From CAVQZA01 sp963718355 (GTDB taxonomy: Bacteria > Actinomycetota > Thermoleophilia > Gaiellales > Gaiellaceae): DNA of 64,000 nucleotides. The notes beneath the pieces are model-generated. The model ran no database searches, was not told the DNA's origin, and saw only the letters and a program-made list of their open reading frames with translations. The first letter of the stretch is position 1. Each line of letters opens with the position of its first letter. This document shows, one piece after another, positions 1 through 9,105 of the stretch. The stretch is from the NCBI GenBank assembly GCA_963718355.1, contig CAVQZA010000012.1, forward strand, positions 62,001 to 126,000, written 5' to 3'. The translations under genes were made by a program, and so were the position numbers.

Positions 1-2
1 GC

Positions 3-623
3 TACCGCGTCGTGAGTGTCGACCTGCGTGGACACGGCGAGTCAGGCTGGTCGCCGCCGTGGGACGCGGACACGCACGTCGCCGACCTGCTCGAGACGAT
101 CTCGGAGCCGGCGACGTGGATCGGGCACAGCTTCGGCGGCCGCCTGATCCCCGAGCTCGCGCTGCGCGCGCCCGAGCGCGTCGAGCGCGCGGTGCTGCTC
201 GATCCGGCATTGCACGTCGACCCGGCGACCGCGCTGACGCAGGCGGAAGGCGTTCGACTCGAGACGACGTTCGGCTCGCTCGAGGAGTACGTCGACTTCC
301 GCTACGCGTCCGGCACGCTCCTTCGCGCGCCGCGTGACCTGGTGACAGCCGAGAGCGCCGGAGACCTCGTCCCCGGCGAGGACACACGCCTCCGCGTCCA
401 CTACTGCAGAAGCGCGATCGTCACCGCGTGGAGCGTGATGGCGACTCCGCCGCCGCCGCTACCCGAGTGCCCGACGCTCGTCATCCTGGGCGAAGGCACC
501 TGGATCCCGTACCACGCGCCGGCCCAGCCGAACGTCGAGGTCGTGACCGTGCCGGGCGGGCACACCGTGCTCTGGGACGCCTACGAAGAGACGGCCGCCG
601 AGATCGCGCGCTTCCTCGGCTAG
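3..623 (+). CDS. alpha/beta hydrolase, 5' truncated by the window edge
   Basis: The frame is open from the first codon of the window, so the true start lies outside. The visible 206 codons carry the hydrolase-fold hallmarks: VDLRGHGES after a beta strand (oxyanion region), the nucleophile elbow GHSFGG, a late acidic turn around LGEGTW, and the terminal His in GGHTVLWD. This is the serine-hydrolase catalytic layout (Ser-Asp/Glu-His) of soluble esterase/lipase or haloperoxidase-like enzymes. The substrate cannot be told from the sequence. It converges with the small pilin-like gene on the other strand and overlaps its stop by four bases. Family is secure; substrate is unknown. Confidence 0.85.
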   Translation, partial: YRVVSVDLRGHGESGWSPPWDADTHVADLLETISEPATWIGHSFGGRLIPELALRAPERVERAVLLDPALHVDPATALTQAEGVRLETTFGSLEEYVDFRYASGTLLRAPRDLVTAESAGDLVPGEDTRLRVHYCRSAIVTAWSVMATPPPPLPECPTLVILGEGTWIPYHAPAQPNVEVVTVPGGHTVLWDAYEETAAEIARFLG

Positions 624-952
624 CAGGCGCCGACGGTCACGAGGCCGCCGGGGCCTACTTCGTGCTCGACCACGGTGCCTGCCTGCGCCGCCGCCTGAAG
701 GCAGTACGTCGCAGTGCCCGCGCGGACGACGGTGACACCCGGGATCACCGGGGCGCCGACGTACGTGGCCGTTCCGGCGTGGTAGGCGTCCATCGCCGCG
801 TCGGCGCCGGTGAACGTGGCGCGGTCGATCTGATGCTGCATCGGCGAGTTCGACGCGGTCGAGCCGGAGCCGAACGGCAGCAAGCCGCCCTTCACGGCCA
901 CGGCCATCCCGATCAGGAGGACCACGATTCCAAACATCCGCAGTACGGTCAT
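620..952 (-). CDS. small membrane-anchored pilin-like protein
   Basis: 110 residues. One N-terminal hydrophobic helix (about residues 5-20) is followed by a short soluble domain. It lacks the GFTLIE prepilin signal. Its C-terminal half lines up with the five major pilins at 26.6-29.0 kb: AMDAYHAGTATYVG matches MEAFNADHATGYTG, YCLQ matches YCIQ, and GPGGLVTVGAC matches GPSGDIISGVC. The two cysteines (84 and 110) are 26 residues apart, against 25 in the pilins, implying the same disulfide loop. A sigma-28-like promoter shared with the pilus genes precedes it. Probable role: pilus-associated minor subunit or assembly modulator that is not processed by PilD. The homology is read by eye. Confidence 0.6.
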   Translation of the reverse strand: MTVLRMFGIVVLLIGMAVAVKGGLLPFGSGSTASNSPMQHQIDRATFTGADAAMDAYHAGTATYVGAPVIPGVTVVRAGTATYCLQAAAQAGTVVEHEVGPGGLVTVGAC

Positions 953-962
953 CTCGCCGCGG

Positions 963-990
963 TTATCGGCAAAAACGGCCGAGAGCCTTA
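963..990 (-). promoter_or_regulatory. sigma-28/WhiG-like promoter for the pilin-like gene
   Basis: On the minus strand TAAG, then 16 nt, then GCCGATAA (an exact match to the FliA/WhiG -10 consensus). The -10 ends 11 nt before the ATG at 952. The -35 element overlaps the stop codon of malate synthase. The spacing is the same as at the pilus promoters described further on. Confidence 0.55.
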
Positions 991-2481
991 CTTCAGATGT
1001 GCGTAGGCCGGAACGGTGAGGAACTCGACGAACTCGTCACCGAGCGCGACCTGGTCGAACAGCTCGCGCGCCTCCTCGTAGCCCGGGCCGAGCTTCTCGA
1101 GCTCCTCCGCCTCGATCCGCACCACGTCCTCGCGGGACACGTCCCCGTGGCGCAGCCACTGCCAGATCTGCGAGCGCGAGATCTCGGAGGTGGCGGCGTC
1201 CTCCATCAGGTTGTAGATGGCGACCGCGCCGGAGCCCCGCAGCCACGCGGCGAGGTACTGGATTCCGACCGAGACGTTGTTCCGCACGCCCGCCTCGGTG
1301 ATCGCGCCCGGGGTCGACGCGATATCGAGCAGCGCTGCCGCGTCCGGCTCGACGTCCTCGCGCAGCACCTCGAGCTGGTTCGGCCGCTCGCCGAGCACAC
1401 GATCGAACGACTCCAGCGCGACCGGGACGAGATCCGGATGCGCGACCCAGGTGCCGTCGAACCCCTGGCCCGCCTCACGATCCTTGTCCTCGCGCACCTT
1501 CGCGAGCGCGACGGCATTCACCTCCGCATCACGGCGCGAGGGGATGAACGCGGCCATCCCGCCGATCGCATGCGCGCCGCGGCGGTGGCACGTGTGGACG
1601 AGCAGCTCCGCGTAGGAGCGCATGAACGGCACGCCCATCGTCACGTCGCCGCGATCCGGCAGCACGAACTCGGGGCGGTGGCCGAGCTTCTTGATCACGC
1701 TGAAGATGTAGTCCCAGCGGCCGGCGTTGAGCCCGGTCGCGTGCGGCCCGAGCGCATGCAGGATCTCGTCCATCTCGAACGCGGCCAGAATCGTCTCGAT
1801 CAGGACGGTCGCGCGGATCGTCCCGCGCGGGATCCCGAGCGCATCTTGTGCGACCTCGAACGCCCGGTTCCAGAGCGCCGCCTCGCGGTGCGACTCGAGC
1901 TTCGGCAGGTAGAAGTACGGGCCGCTTCCGGCCGTGGCCAGGAGCGCGTGATTCCGCAGCACGTAAAGGCCGAAGTCGAACAGGCTCGCCGAGACGGGGG
2001 CGCCGTCGACCTCGAAATGCCGCTCGACGAGATGCCAGCCGCGTGGTCGCACAAGGAGCGTTGCGAGCTCTTCGTCGAGGCGGTAGGCCTTGCCCTCGCG
2101 GCTCGTGAACTCGAGGTCGCGGTCGATCGCGCGTGAGAGGTTCTCCTGGCCCGCCGTCACGTTCTCCCAGGTCGGCGAGTTCGCGTCCTCGAAGTCGGCC
2201 ATGAAGACCTTCGCGCCGGAATTGAGGGCGTTGATCACCATCTTCGCGTCGACCGGGCCGGTGATCTCGACGCGGCGATCGGCGAGGTCGGCGGGCGCGG
2301 GCGGGACCCGCCAGTCACCGGCCCGAACCGCGGCGGTCTCGGGCAGGAAGTCGGGCAGTTCGCCGGCGCGCAGGCTCGCGGCGCGCTCGTGGCGGCGCGC
2401 CAGCAGCTCCTCGCGCTCGGGCCCGAGCTCGCGCTGGAGCATCGTCACGAACTCGCGTGCCTCGTCGGTCAGGACGCTCAT
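988..2481 (-). CDS. aceB: malate synthase A
   Basis: 497 residues, normal length for malate synthase A (about 530). Condenses glyoxylate with acetyl-CoA to malate in the cytosol. Landmarks are ITGPVDAKMVINALNSGA near residue 75, the MADFEDANSPTW metal/substrate segment, VLIETILAAFEMDEIL, GLNAGRWDYIFS and GMAAFIPSRRD. The ATG overlaps the stop of the upstream glcF gene by 4 nt, so it is the last gene of the operon glcD-glcE-glcF-aceB. The pairing is logical: glycolate oxidase makes the glyoxylate that this enzyme consumes. No isocitrate lyase is adjacent, which suggests glycolate/glyoxylate assimilation rather than a local glyoxylate shunt. Confidence 0.96.
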   Translation of the reverse strand: MSVLTDEAREFVTMLQRELGPEREELLARRHERAASLRAGELPDFLPETAAVRAGDWRVPPAPADLADRRVEITGPVDAKMVINALNSGAKVFMADFEDANSPTWENVTAGQENLSRAIDRDLEFTSREGKAYRLDEELATLLVRPRGWHLVERHFEVDGAPVSASLFDFGLYVLRNHALLATAGSGPYFYLPKLESHREAALWNRAFEVAQDALGIPRGTIRATVLIETILAAFEMDEILHALGPHATGLNAGRWDYIFSVIKKLGHRPEFVLPDRGDVTMGVPFMRSYAELLVHTCHRRGAHAIGGMAAFIPSRRDAEVNAVALAKVREDKDREAGQGFDGTWVAHPDLVPVALESFDRVLGERPNQLEVLREDVEPDAAALLDIASTPGAITEAGVRNNVSVGIQYLAAWLRGSGAVAIYNLMEDAATSEISRSQIWQWLRHGDVSREDVVRIEAEELEKLGPGYEEARELFDQVALGDEFVEFLTVPAYAHLK

Positions 2482-3683
2482 CGAAGCTCCTCGGCGCCGA
2501 GCCCGCGGATCGACGCGTCCACGAGCTGGATCGGATGGTAGGCCGGGAGCGGCCGTCCCGCACGTCGCAGCGCCGTCGAAATCTGGATCAGGCAGCCGGG
2601 GTTCGAGCTCGCGAGCGCTTCGGCGCCGGTTGCGAGCACCGCCTTCGCCTTGCGGTCGCCGAGCTCCCGGGCCGCGTCGGGCTGGACGAGGTTGTAGATC
2701 CCCGCGCTGCCGCAGCAGAGCTCCTGACCCTCCGGCTCGAGGCGGACGAGGCCGGGGATCGCTGCCAGCGCATCGCGCGGCTCGGCGGTGATCCCTTGCG
2801 CGTGGCGGAGATGACAGGCGTCCTGGTAGGCGACGCGGAGCGGGAGCGGATGGCGCTCGGCCTTTGGCTCGCCGAGCAGCTCCGAGACGTCGCGCACCTT
2901 CGCGGAGAACGCGGCGGCGCGCTCGGCCCAGGCCGGGTCGTCGGCGAGGAGCCCGCCGTAGTCCTTGAGGTTCGAGCCGCAGCCCGCGGCGTTCGTGGCG
3001 ACGAAGTCGTAGCCCTCGAGCGCGGCGATCGTCCTCCGCGCAGCCTCGAGCCCGTCGGAGAGCCGCCCGCCGTGAACCGACAACGCGCCGCAGCAGCCTT
3101 GCTCCCGCGGGCAGGCGACCGAGTAGCCGTCGGCCGCGAGAACCCGTGCCGTCGCCGTGTTCACGTCACCGAACGCGACGCTCTGGACGCAGCCGGCGAG
3201 CAACGCGACGTTGGCGCCCGGCCCCGGGGTCAGCTCCGGTGGCCACTCCGCGGAGCGTCGCCGCGGCGCGAGCTCGGCGAGCGCGCGCAGGCGCTTCGGG
3301 CCGACCTTGCGCCCGATCGGCGCAAACGCGAGCGCGACGGAGAGCCGCCGCCGGTGCGGAAACACTGCGAAGACCGCGCTCCGCAGCAGCCGGTCGCCGA
3401 GCGGCCGCCGGTACTCCGTCTCGATCTCGGCGCGCGTCTCCTCGATCAGCCGTCCGTACTCGACCCCCGAGGGGCACGACGAGACGCACGCGACGCAGCC
3501 GAGGCAGGCGTCGAAGTGCGAGACGACCGTCGCATTGAGCGGCGTGGTCCCGGCGAGCAGTCCCTCCATCAGCTGGATCCGCCCGCGCGGCGAGTCCATC
3601 TCCTCGTGCCAGAGCACGTAGGTCGGGCAGGTCGGCAGGCAGAAGCCGCAATGGACGCAGTCGGCGAGCAGCTCGGCCTTCAC
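2478..3683 (-). CDS. glcF: glycolate oxidase iron-sulfur subunit
   Basis: 401 residues. Two N-terminal 4Fe-4S motifs, CVHCGFCLPTCP (about residues 10-21) and CLGCVACVSSCP (about 61-72), are followed by two CCG-type domains (GCCGALSVHGG and CCGSAGIYN). This is the standard layout of GlcF/LutA-like electron-transfer subunits. It passes electrons from the FAD subunits GlcD/GlcE to the respiratory chain at the membrane. The ATG overlaps the glcE stop by 4 nt and its own stop overlaps aceB by 4 nt, so translation is coupled across the operon. Confidence 0.95.
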   Translation of the reverse strand: MKAELLADCVHCGFCLPTCPTYVLWHEEMDSPRGRIQLMEGLLAGTTPLNATVVSHFDACLGCVACVSSCPSGVEYGRLIEETRAEIETEYRRPLGDRLLRSAVFAVFPHRRRLSVALAFAPIGRKVGPKRLRALAELAPRRRSAEWPPELTPGPGANVALLAGCVQSVAFGDVNTATARVLAADGYSVACPREQGCCGALSVHGGRLSDGLEAARRTIAALEGYDFVATNAAGCGSNLKDYGGLLADDPAWAERAAAFSAKVRDVSELLGEPKAERHPLPLRVAYQDACHLRHAQGITAEPRDALAAIPGLVRLEPEGQELCCGSAGIYNLVQPDAARELGDRKAKAVLATGAEALASSNPGCLIQISTALRRAGRPLPAYHPIQLVDASIRGLGAEELR

Positions 3684-4573
3684 GCGAGCACCCCTTCCGG
3701 GTCGAGAGCGGCTCGGACGCGCTCGGCAAGCGGCGGCCAGCTCGTGTCGACCGCGGCCGGAACGTACGCCGTGTCGCGGCGCGCGAGGAACGGCGGCTCA
3801 GGCCCATCGACTCCGTCGAACGGGACACGTCCACCCGCGGCGGCCTGGAACGCGAGCACCTCCGGCCAGGGGTCGGCCTCCTCCCCGCCGAGCAGCGCCT
3901 GCGCGTCGCGAAGCTGCGCCTCGACGCCGCGCGGGGCGCCCTCGAAGAGGAGCGCGAGCCCGCCCGGGACGAGAAGGTCGGCGGCGCTCGGCACCAGCTG
4001 GGTCGCGCGCAGCGCCGCGAGCCCGGACGCGGGCGCCATGAACGAGCGCACCGCCACGGGCAGCGGATGCAGGCGCAGGCTCACCCGCGCGATCAGGCCG
4101 AGGCGGCCCCGCGAGCCGCAGAAGAGCTTTGCCAGGTCGTAGCCCGCCACGTTCTTCACGACCTTGCCGCCCGAGCTCGCGACGGTACCGTCGGCGAGAA
4201 CGACCGTCATCCCGAGCACGAGGTCGCGCATCGTGCCGAAGCGATGGCTGAGCGGGCCCGAGAGATCCGCCGCGACACAGGCGCCGATCGTCGGGTCGCC
4301 CGGCGGATCGAGCGAGAGCCGCTGACCGTGCTCTGCGAGCCGCGCGTTGAGCTCCGAGACGCGAATGCCCGCCTCGACGATGCAGGTCAGATCGCCCGGC
4401 TCGTACTCGACCACGCCGTCGAGGCGCGCGGCGGACAGCGTCGTCCCGATCTCGACGCGTCCCGCGTCGCGCAGGAAGGCCGAGGCCTCGGCGATCGTGC
4501 GGGGCTCAAAGGCGCTCAGCGAGACCTGCCTTCTCGAGCGGATGCTGGCGGTACGGCCCGGGCACCTCGCCAC
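3680..4573 (-). CDS. glcE: glycolate oxidase FAD-binding subunit
   Basis: About 297 residues. It carries an FAD-PCMH fold: VEAGIRVSELNARLAEHGQ, DPPGDPTIGACVAADLSGPLSHRFGT and GGKVVKNVAGYDLAKLF, all typical of GlcE. It partners GlcD and GlcF in oxidising glycolate to glyoxylate. The start is uncertain. The only usual start codon near the N-terminus is a GTG at 4573, which makes a 68-nt overlap with glcD. The conserved part begins later, at LSAFEPRTIAEA around 4519, where no ATG, GTG or TTG is present. A non-standard start (CTG) there would give the short overlap typical of this operon. Confidence 0.9.
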   Translation of the reverse strand: MARCPGRTASIRSRRQVSLSAFEPRTIAEASAFLRDAGRVEIGTTLSAARLDGVVEYEPGDLTCIVEAGIRVSELNARLAEHGQRLSLDPPGDPTIGACVAADLSGPLSHRFGTMRDLVLGMTVVLADGTVASSGGKVVKNVAGYDLAKLFCGSRGRLGLIARVSLRLHPLPVAVRSFMAPASGLAALRATQLVPSAADLLVPGGLALLFEGAPRGVEAQLRDAQALLGGEEADPWPEVLAFQAAAGGRVPFDGVDGPEPPFLARRDTAYVPAAVDTSWPPLAERVRAALDPEGVLA

Positions 4574-5954
4574 AGAGGCGCGGCGTCGGAAATGCCTTCC
4601 CCGGATTCGCGAGCCCGGCCGGATCGAACGCGCGCCGGACGCGGTGCATGGTCTCGAGATCGGCCTCGCCGAACATCAGCGGCATCGAGCACGCCTTGTC
4701 GGAGCCGACGCCGTGCTCGCCGGTGAGCGAGCCGCCCGCATCGAGGCACGCCACGAGAATCGCTGTGGCGAGCTCCTCCGCGCGCTGCGGCTCACCCGCG
4801 ACCTTCCCGTCGTAGAGGACGAGCGGATGGAGGTTGCCGTCGCCCGCGTGGAAGACGTTGCCGACCCGGAGCCCGTACTCGGCCGAGAGCACGGCGATTC
4901 GCCGCAGCACCTCGGGCAGCTTCGTGCGCGGGACGACGCCGTCCTGGACGTAGTAGTCGGGGCTCATCCGGCCCATCGCCGCGAACGCCGACTTGCGCCC
5001 GCGCCACACCGCGGCGCGCTCCGCTTCGTCGGCGGCGATGTGGAGGCCGAAGGCGCCATTCGCGCGGCAGACCTCCTCGACCGCGACGAGATCGTGCTCG
5101 ACCTGCGCCTCGACGCCGTCGAGCTCGATGATCAGCACCGCCTGCGCGTCCGGCGGATAGCCCGCGGCAACCGCTGCCTCGGCCGCCTCGATCGTGACCC
5201 GGTCCATCATCTCGATCGCCGCAGGCATGATCCCGGCCGCGATCGTCCCGGAGACCGCGGCGCCCGCCGCATCCGGCGACGAGAAGGCAGCGAGCAGCGT
5301 CCGCACCGCCTCGGGCCGGCGCAGCACGCGAAGCGTCACCTCCGTCGCGATTCCCAGCGTCCCCTCCGAGCCGATGAACAGGCCGAGCAGGTCGGGGCCT
5401 GGATCGCCGAGCGAAAGACGGACGATCTCTCCGTCCGCCAGCACGACCGTGGCCGCGACGACATGGTTGACGGTGAAGCCGTACTTGAGGCAGTGCGCGC
5501 CGCCCGAGTTCTCCGCGACGTTGCCGCCGATCGAGCAGACCTGCTGGCTCGACGGGTCCGGCGCGTAGTAGAAGCCGTCGCCCGCAACCGCACGCGTGAC
5601 GTCGAGGTTCGCGACGCCGGGCTGCACGACCACGCGGCCGCGCTCGAGGTCGACCGAGAGCACGCTGCACATCCGCGCCAGCGAGATCACGATCCCGTCG
5701 GCCACCGGCAGCGCGCCGCCGGAAAGTCCCGTGCCTGCGCCCCGCGCGACGAAGGGAATCGCCGCCTCGTTGCAGAGCCGCACCACCGCGGCGACCTCCT
5801 CGGTCGTCTCCGGCAGCGCGACGAGCGAGGGCACCACGCGCCGCCCGGTCAGCCCGTCGCAGTCGTAGACGCGCAGCTGCTCGGGCTCCTTGATCACGCC
5901 GCCGGGCCCGAGAGCGTCCTCGAAGCGGCGGACGAGATCAGGTGCCAGCGTCAC
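4506..5954 (-). CDS. glcD: glycolate oxidase FAD-linked catalytic subunit
   Basis: 482 residues, FAD-binding oxidase/transferase type 4 family. The FAD-PCMH domain comes first, with FVARGAGTGLSGGA for pyrophosphate binding and GGNVAENSGGAHCLKYG. The cap/substrate domain follows, with HAGDGNLHP and GSLTGEHGVGSDK near the C-terminus (metal and flavin contacts). Oxidises glycolate (or D-lactate) to the 2-oxo acid. First gene of the glcDEF-aceB operon, with a GTG start at 5954. It lies 29 nt from the divergent Gfo/Idh gene, so both promoters must sit in or overlap this gap. D-lactate dehydrogenase is the main alternative, but the neighbours argue for glycolate. Confidence 0.95.
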   Translation of the reverse strand: MTLAPDLVRRFEDALGPGGVIKEPEQLRVYDCDGLTGRRVVPSLVALPETTEEVAAVVRLCNEAAIPFVARGAGTGLSGGALPVADGIVISLARMCSVLSVDLERGRVVVQPGVANLDVTRAVAGDGFYYAPDPSSQQVCSIGGNVAENSGGAHCLKYGFTVNHVVAATVVLADGEIVRLSLGDPGPDLLGLFIGSEGTLGIATEVTLRVLRRPEAVRTLLAAFSSPDAAGAAVSGTIAAGIMPAAIEMMDRVTIEAAEAAVAAGYPPDAQAVLIIELDGVEAQVEHDLVAVEEVCRANGAFGLHIAADEAERAAVWRGRKSAFAAMGRMSPDYYVQDGVVPRTKLPEVLRRIAVLSAEYGLRVGNVFHAGDGNLHPLVLYDGKVAGEPQRAEELATAILVACLDAGGSLTGEHGVGSDKACSMPLMFGEADLETMHRVRRAFDPAGLANPGKAFPTPRLCGEVPGPYRQHPLEKAGLAERL

Positions 5955-5983
5955 GGCACGACTCTAGAGATTAGGATCGCTCC

Positions 5984-7090
5984 ATGGCAGAAATCGGAGT
6001 CGGGATGCTGGGCTACGCCTTCATGGGCAAGGCCCATTCGCACGCGTTGAAGACGATCGGGCACATGACGTGGCCGCCGCCGCTCGAGCCGCGCCTCGTC
6101 AGCATCGCCGGACGCTCGGAGGCCGCGGTCAGCGAGGCGGCGGGGCGCTACGGGTTCGAGTCGTGGACGACCGACTGGCACGACGTGGTCAACGACGATC
6201 GCGTCGGCCTGTTCGACAACTGCGGGCCGAACAAGCTTCACGCGGAGCCGACGATCGCCGCGGCCGAAGCGGGCAAGCACGTGATCTGCGAGAAGCCGCT
6301 CGGGATGAACGCCGACGAGAGCTACGAGATCTGGCAGCGCGTCGAGGCGACCGGAGTCAAGCATGCGTGCGGCTTCAATTACCGCTTCGTCCCGGCCGTG
6401 CGCCTGGCGCGCCAGATCATCGAGTCCGGCGAGCTCGGCGAGATCCGCCACTTCCGCGGCCGCTATCTCCAGGACTGGCTCTCTGATCCGGCCGCGCCGA
6501 AGACCTGGCGGCTCGACAGCACCGAGGCCGGCACGGGCGCGATCGGCGACCTCGGCACCCACGTGATCGACCTCGCCCGCTTCCTTGTCGGCGAGATCGA
6601 GACGATCTCGGCACTGACCCGCACCTTCGTCGACGAGCGCAACGGCCAGAAGGTCGACGTCGACGACGCGTTCGAGTCGGTCGTCTCGTTCGCGGGCGGC
6701 GCCGTCGGCACGATCGAGGCGACCCGCTTCGCACTCGGCCGTAGGAACGCGTTCCAGTGGGAGATCAACGGCTCGAAGGGCTCGCTCGCCTTCGACATGG
6801 AGCAGCTCAACGAGCTGCACTTCTCGCATGGCGGGCCCGGCTTCGAGCGGATCCTCGTCACCGAGCCGACCAATCCGTTCATCGAGTTCTGGTGGCCGCC
6901 CGGCCACATCATTGGCTGGGGCGACACCTTCGTCCACGAGCTGCACCACCTGCTCAAGGCGATCGCCGACGACACCTCCGTCGGGCCGTACTGCGCGACA
7001 CTCGAGGACGGCTATCGCGCTTCGGAGGTCGCCGACGCGATCCTCCGCTCGGCCGCATCCGGCAGCCGCGAGACGATCAACTACCGCTGA
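5984..7090 (+). CDS. Gfo/Idh/MocA family NAD(P)-dependent oxidoreductase
   Basis: 368 residues. N-terminal Rossmann domain with GMLGYAFMGKAHSHA, the family signature CEKPLGMNADE (catalytic Lys), and the C-terminal domain with TGAIGDLGTHVIDLARF (catalytic His region). Enzymes of this family oxidise sugars or cyclitols such as myo-inositol. The exact substrate is not readable here. It is transcribed away from the glycolate oxidase operon and its 3' end overlaps the convergent histidine kinase gene by 14 nt. Confidence 0.9.
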   Translation: MAEIGVGMLGYAFMGKAHSHALKTIGHMTWPPPLEPRLVSIAGRSEAAVSEAAGRYGFESWTTDWHDVVNDDRVGLFDNCGPNKLHAEPTIAAAEAGKHVICEKPLGMNADESYEIWQRVEATGVKHACGFNYRFVPAVRLARQIIESGELGEIRHFRGRYLQDWLSDPAAPKTWRLDSTEAGTGAIGDLGTHVIDLARFLVGEIETISALTRTFVDERNGQKVDVDDAFESVVSFAGGAVGTIEATRFALGRRNAFQWEINGSKGSLAFDMEQLNELHFSHGGPGFERILVTEPTNPFIEFWWPPGHIIGWGDTFVHELHHLLKAIADDTSVGPYCATLEDGYRASEVADAILRSAASGSRETINYR

Positions 7091-8396
7091 GCGTCAGGCG
7101 CAGGAGTGCGCCGCCACCCTCCGGGGCCTCGGCCGAGACCGAGCCGCCGTGCTGCTCGGCGACCTGCTTGACGATCGCTAGGCCGAGGCCCGAGCCGGGC
7201 ATTCCGCGCGCGGCCGGCGCCCGGTAGAAGCGGTCGAAGACGAGCGGCAGGTCGGCCGCGTCGATCCCGCGGCCGTGGTCGCGGACGGTCACCTCGCCGC
7301 CGTGCACCGTGACCTCGATCGCGCCGCCGGGCGGGCTCCATTTGACCGCGTTGTCGAGGAGGTTGCCGACGGCGCGCTCGAGCGAGGCCGGCACGCCGCG
7401 TACCGTCGACTCCTCGAGCTCCGCACGGATCACGACCTGCGGCGCACGCCGTTGCGCTCGCTCGATCACGTCGTCGACGAGCAGGTCGAGGCGGACGTCC
7501 TCGGGCTCGGGCTGCTGCGCCGACTCGCGCGCGAGCTCGACGAGGTCGTTCACGAGCGCCGACATCTCCTCGAGCTGCTCGGTGAGATCCTTCAGCAGCT
7601 GCTCGCGCCGCTCGCCGGTCGGCCCGTCGCCCCGGGCGAGCACCTCGATGTTGGTGCGCAGGCTCGTGAGCGGCGTGCGGAGCTCGTGCGAGGCATCGGC
7701 GACGAGCTGCCGCTGCGCGCCGACCGAGAGCTCGAGCGCCTCGAGCATCTCGTTGAAGCTCACCGCGAGCCGGCTCAGCTCGTCGTGGCCGGCGACCTCG
7801 ACGCGGAGGCTCAGGTCATGGGTGCGCGTCACCTCGTCGGTCGCGGTGCCGAGGCGACGCACCGGTGCGAGCGCCGCGCGCGAGACGATCGCGCCGGCTG
7901 CGATCGCGAGCCCGATGCCGCACGCCGCCACGAGCGTCATCAGCAGCGCGAGCCGGTTCAGCGTGCGGTCGACCTCCTGCAACGGGCGCAACACTTGCAC
8001 GGCGATGCCCTGCCCGAGCGGCGCCGTGAGCACGCGCACGTGGACGCCGTCGACGGTCGAGTCGGTCAGGAAGGCATCGGCGGTGCCGCCTGCGACGAGC
8101 TTCGTCTGCCGACTCACCGGGATCCCGATCGTGTAGGGCGCGCGCAGCACCGCACCGTTGGCCTGGACGAGCTGGACGAGCGTGTCGCCGCCGCCCTGGC
8201 CCAGCGGCGCGAAGAAACGCCCGGCGCCGGGACGTTCGAACGCGTGTTGCGCCGCCGCGGCGCGGTTGCGGAGCGTGTCGTCGACCTGGCCGCGGAGGTC
8301 GCCGCGGACGATCACGTAGACGAGCCCGCAGGCGATCGCGACGGCCGCGGCGACCGCGACGGCGACCGCAAGGGTCAGCCGCGCGCGCAGGCTCAC
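7077..8396 (-). CDS. sensor histidine kinase
   Basis: 439 residues. TM1 at about 8-30, an extracytoplasmic sensor of roughly 115 residues, TM2 at about 147-172, then HAMP, HisKA with phosphoacceptor His237 in ASHELRTPL, and HATPase_c with N box NLLDNAVKW, G1 DHGRGID and G2 SGLGLAIVKQ. It phosphorylates the response regulator whose gene overlaps it by 4 nt upstream. The divergent secreted protein at 9187 is a plausible target or ligand partner by position. The stimulus is unknown. Confidence 0.93.
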   Translation of the reverse strand: MSLRARLTLAVAVAVAAAVAIACGLVYVIVRGDLRGQVDDTLRNRAAAAQHAFERPGAGRFFAPLGQGGGDTLVQLVQANGAVLRAPYTIGIPVSRQTKLVAGGTADAFLTDSTVDGVHVRVLTAPLGQGIAVQVLRPLQEVDRTLNRLALLMTLVAACGIGLAIAAGAIVSRAALAPVRRLGTATDEVTRTHDLSLRVEVAGHDELSRLAVSFNEMLEALELSVGAQRQLVADASHELRTPLTSLRTNIEVLARGDGPTGERREQLLKDLTEQLEEMSALVNDLVELARESAQQPEPEDVRLDLLVDDVIERAQRRAPQVVIRAELEESTVRGVPASLERAVGNLLDNAVKWSPPGGAIEVTVHGGEVTVRDHGRGIDAADLPLVFDRFYRAPAARGMPGSGLGLAIVKQVAEQHGGSVSAEAPEGGGALLRLTLSGS

Positions 8397-9073
8397 TGCT
8401 CAGGCTCCCGCAGCGCGTAGCCCACGCCGCGCACGGTCTGGATCAGACGCGGCTCACCGCCCGCTTCGAGCTTCCGGCGCAGGTATCCGATGTAGACGTC
8501 GAGCGAGTTCGAGCCGAAGCCGAAGTCGTAGCCCCAAACCCGCTCGAAGATCAGCGAGCGCGTCAGCACCTGGCGCGGGTTGAGCAGGAACAGCTCGAGC
8601 AGGTTGAACTCTGTGCGGGTCAGCTCGAGCGAGCGCTCGCCGCGGCTTGCCTCGCGGGTGCTGCGATCGAGCGTGAGATCGCCGAAGCCGAGCGAGTCGT
8701 GTTCGCCGCCGACCGCGCGCCGCATCAGCGCGCGCACTCGCGCGAGGAGCTCTTCGAGCGCGAACGGCTTGACGAGGTAGTCGTCGGCGCCCGCGTCGAG
8801 CCCGGCCACGCGGTCACCCACCGCGTCGCGCGCGGTCAGCATCAGCACCGGCACGTCGTTGCCCGAAGCGCGGAGCCGGCGACAGGCCTCGAGCCCGTCG
8901 ATCTCAGGCATCAGCACGTCGAGCACAACGGCATCGGCGGCGCCGCGCTCGCGCAGGAACGCGAGCGCCTCGGCGCCGTCGCTCGCCACCGCCACCTCGT
9001 AGCCCGCGCCGGTGAGCGCTCCTTCGAGCGCCCGCCGGACCGCAGGCTCGTCGTCGACCACCAGGATCTTCAC
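8393..9073 (-). CDS. OmpR-family response regulator
   Basis: 226 residues. Receiver domain with acidic pair D7-D8, phosphoacceptor Asp52 (VLDVLMPEIDG), T (MLTA) and K (LVKPF). The C-terminal winged helix has LTRTEFNLLELFLLNP and SLDVYIGYLRRKLE. It binds DNA, typically direct repeats spaced about one helical turn. Such repeats (TCTTAC and TCTTAG, 11 nt apart) lie in the divergent region immediately upstream, suggesting control of itself and of the secreted protein gene. Confidence 0.93.
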   Translation of the reverse strand: MKILVVDDEPAVRRALEGALTGAGYEVAVASDGAEALAFLRERGAADAVVLDVLMPEIDGLEACRRLRASGNDVPVLMLTARDAVGDRVAGLDAGADDYLVKPFALEELLARVRALMRRAVGGEHDSLGFGDLTLDRSTREASRGERSLELTRTEFNLLELFLLNPRQVLTRSLIFERVWGYDFGFGSNSLDVYIGYLRRKLEAGGEPRLIQTVRGVGYALREPEQ

Positions 9074-9105
9074 CGCATAAGTGTGCGGCCTGGACCTGAA
9101 CGGTG

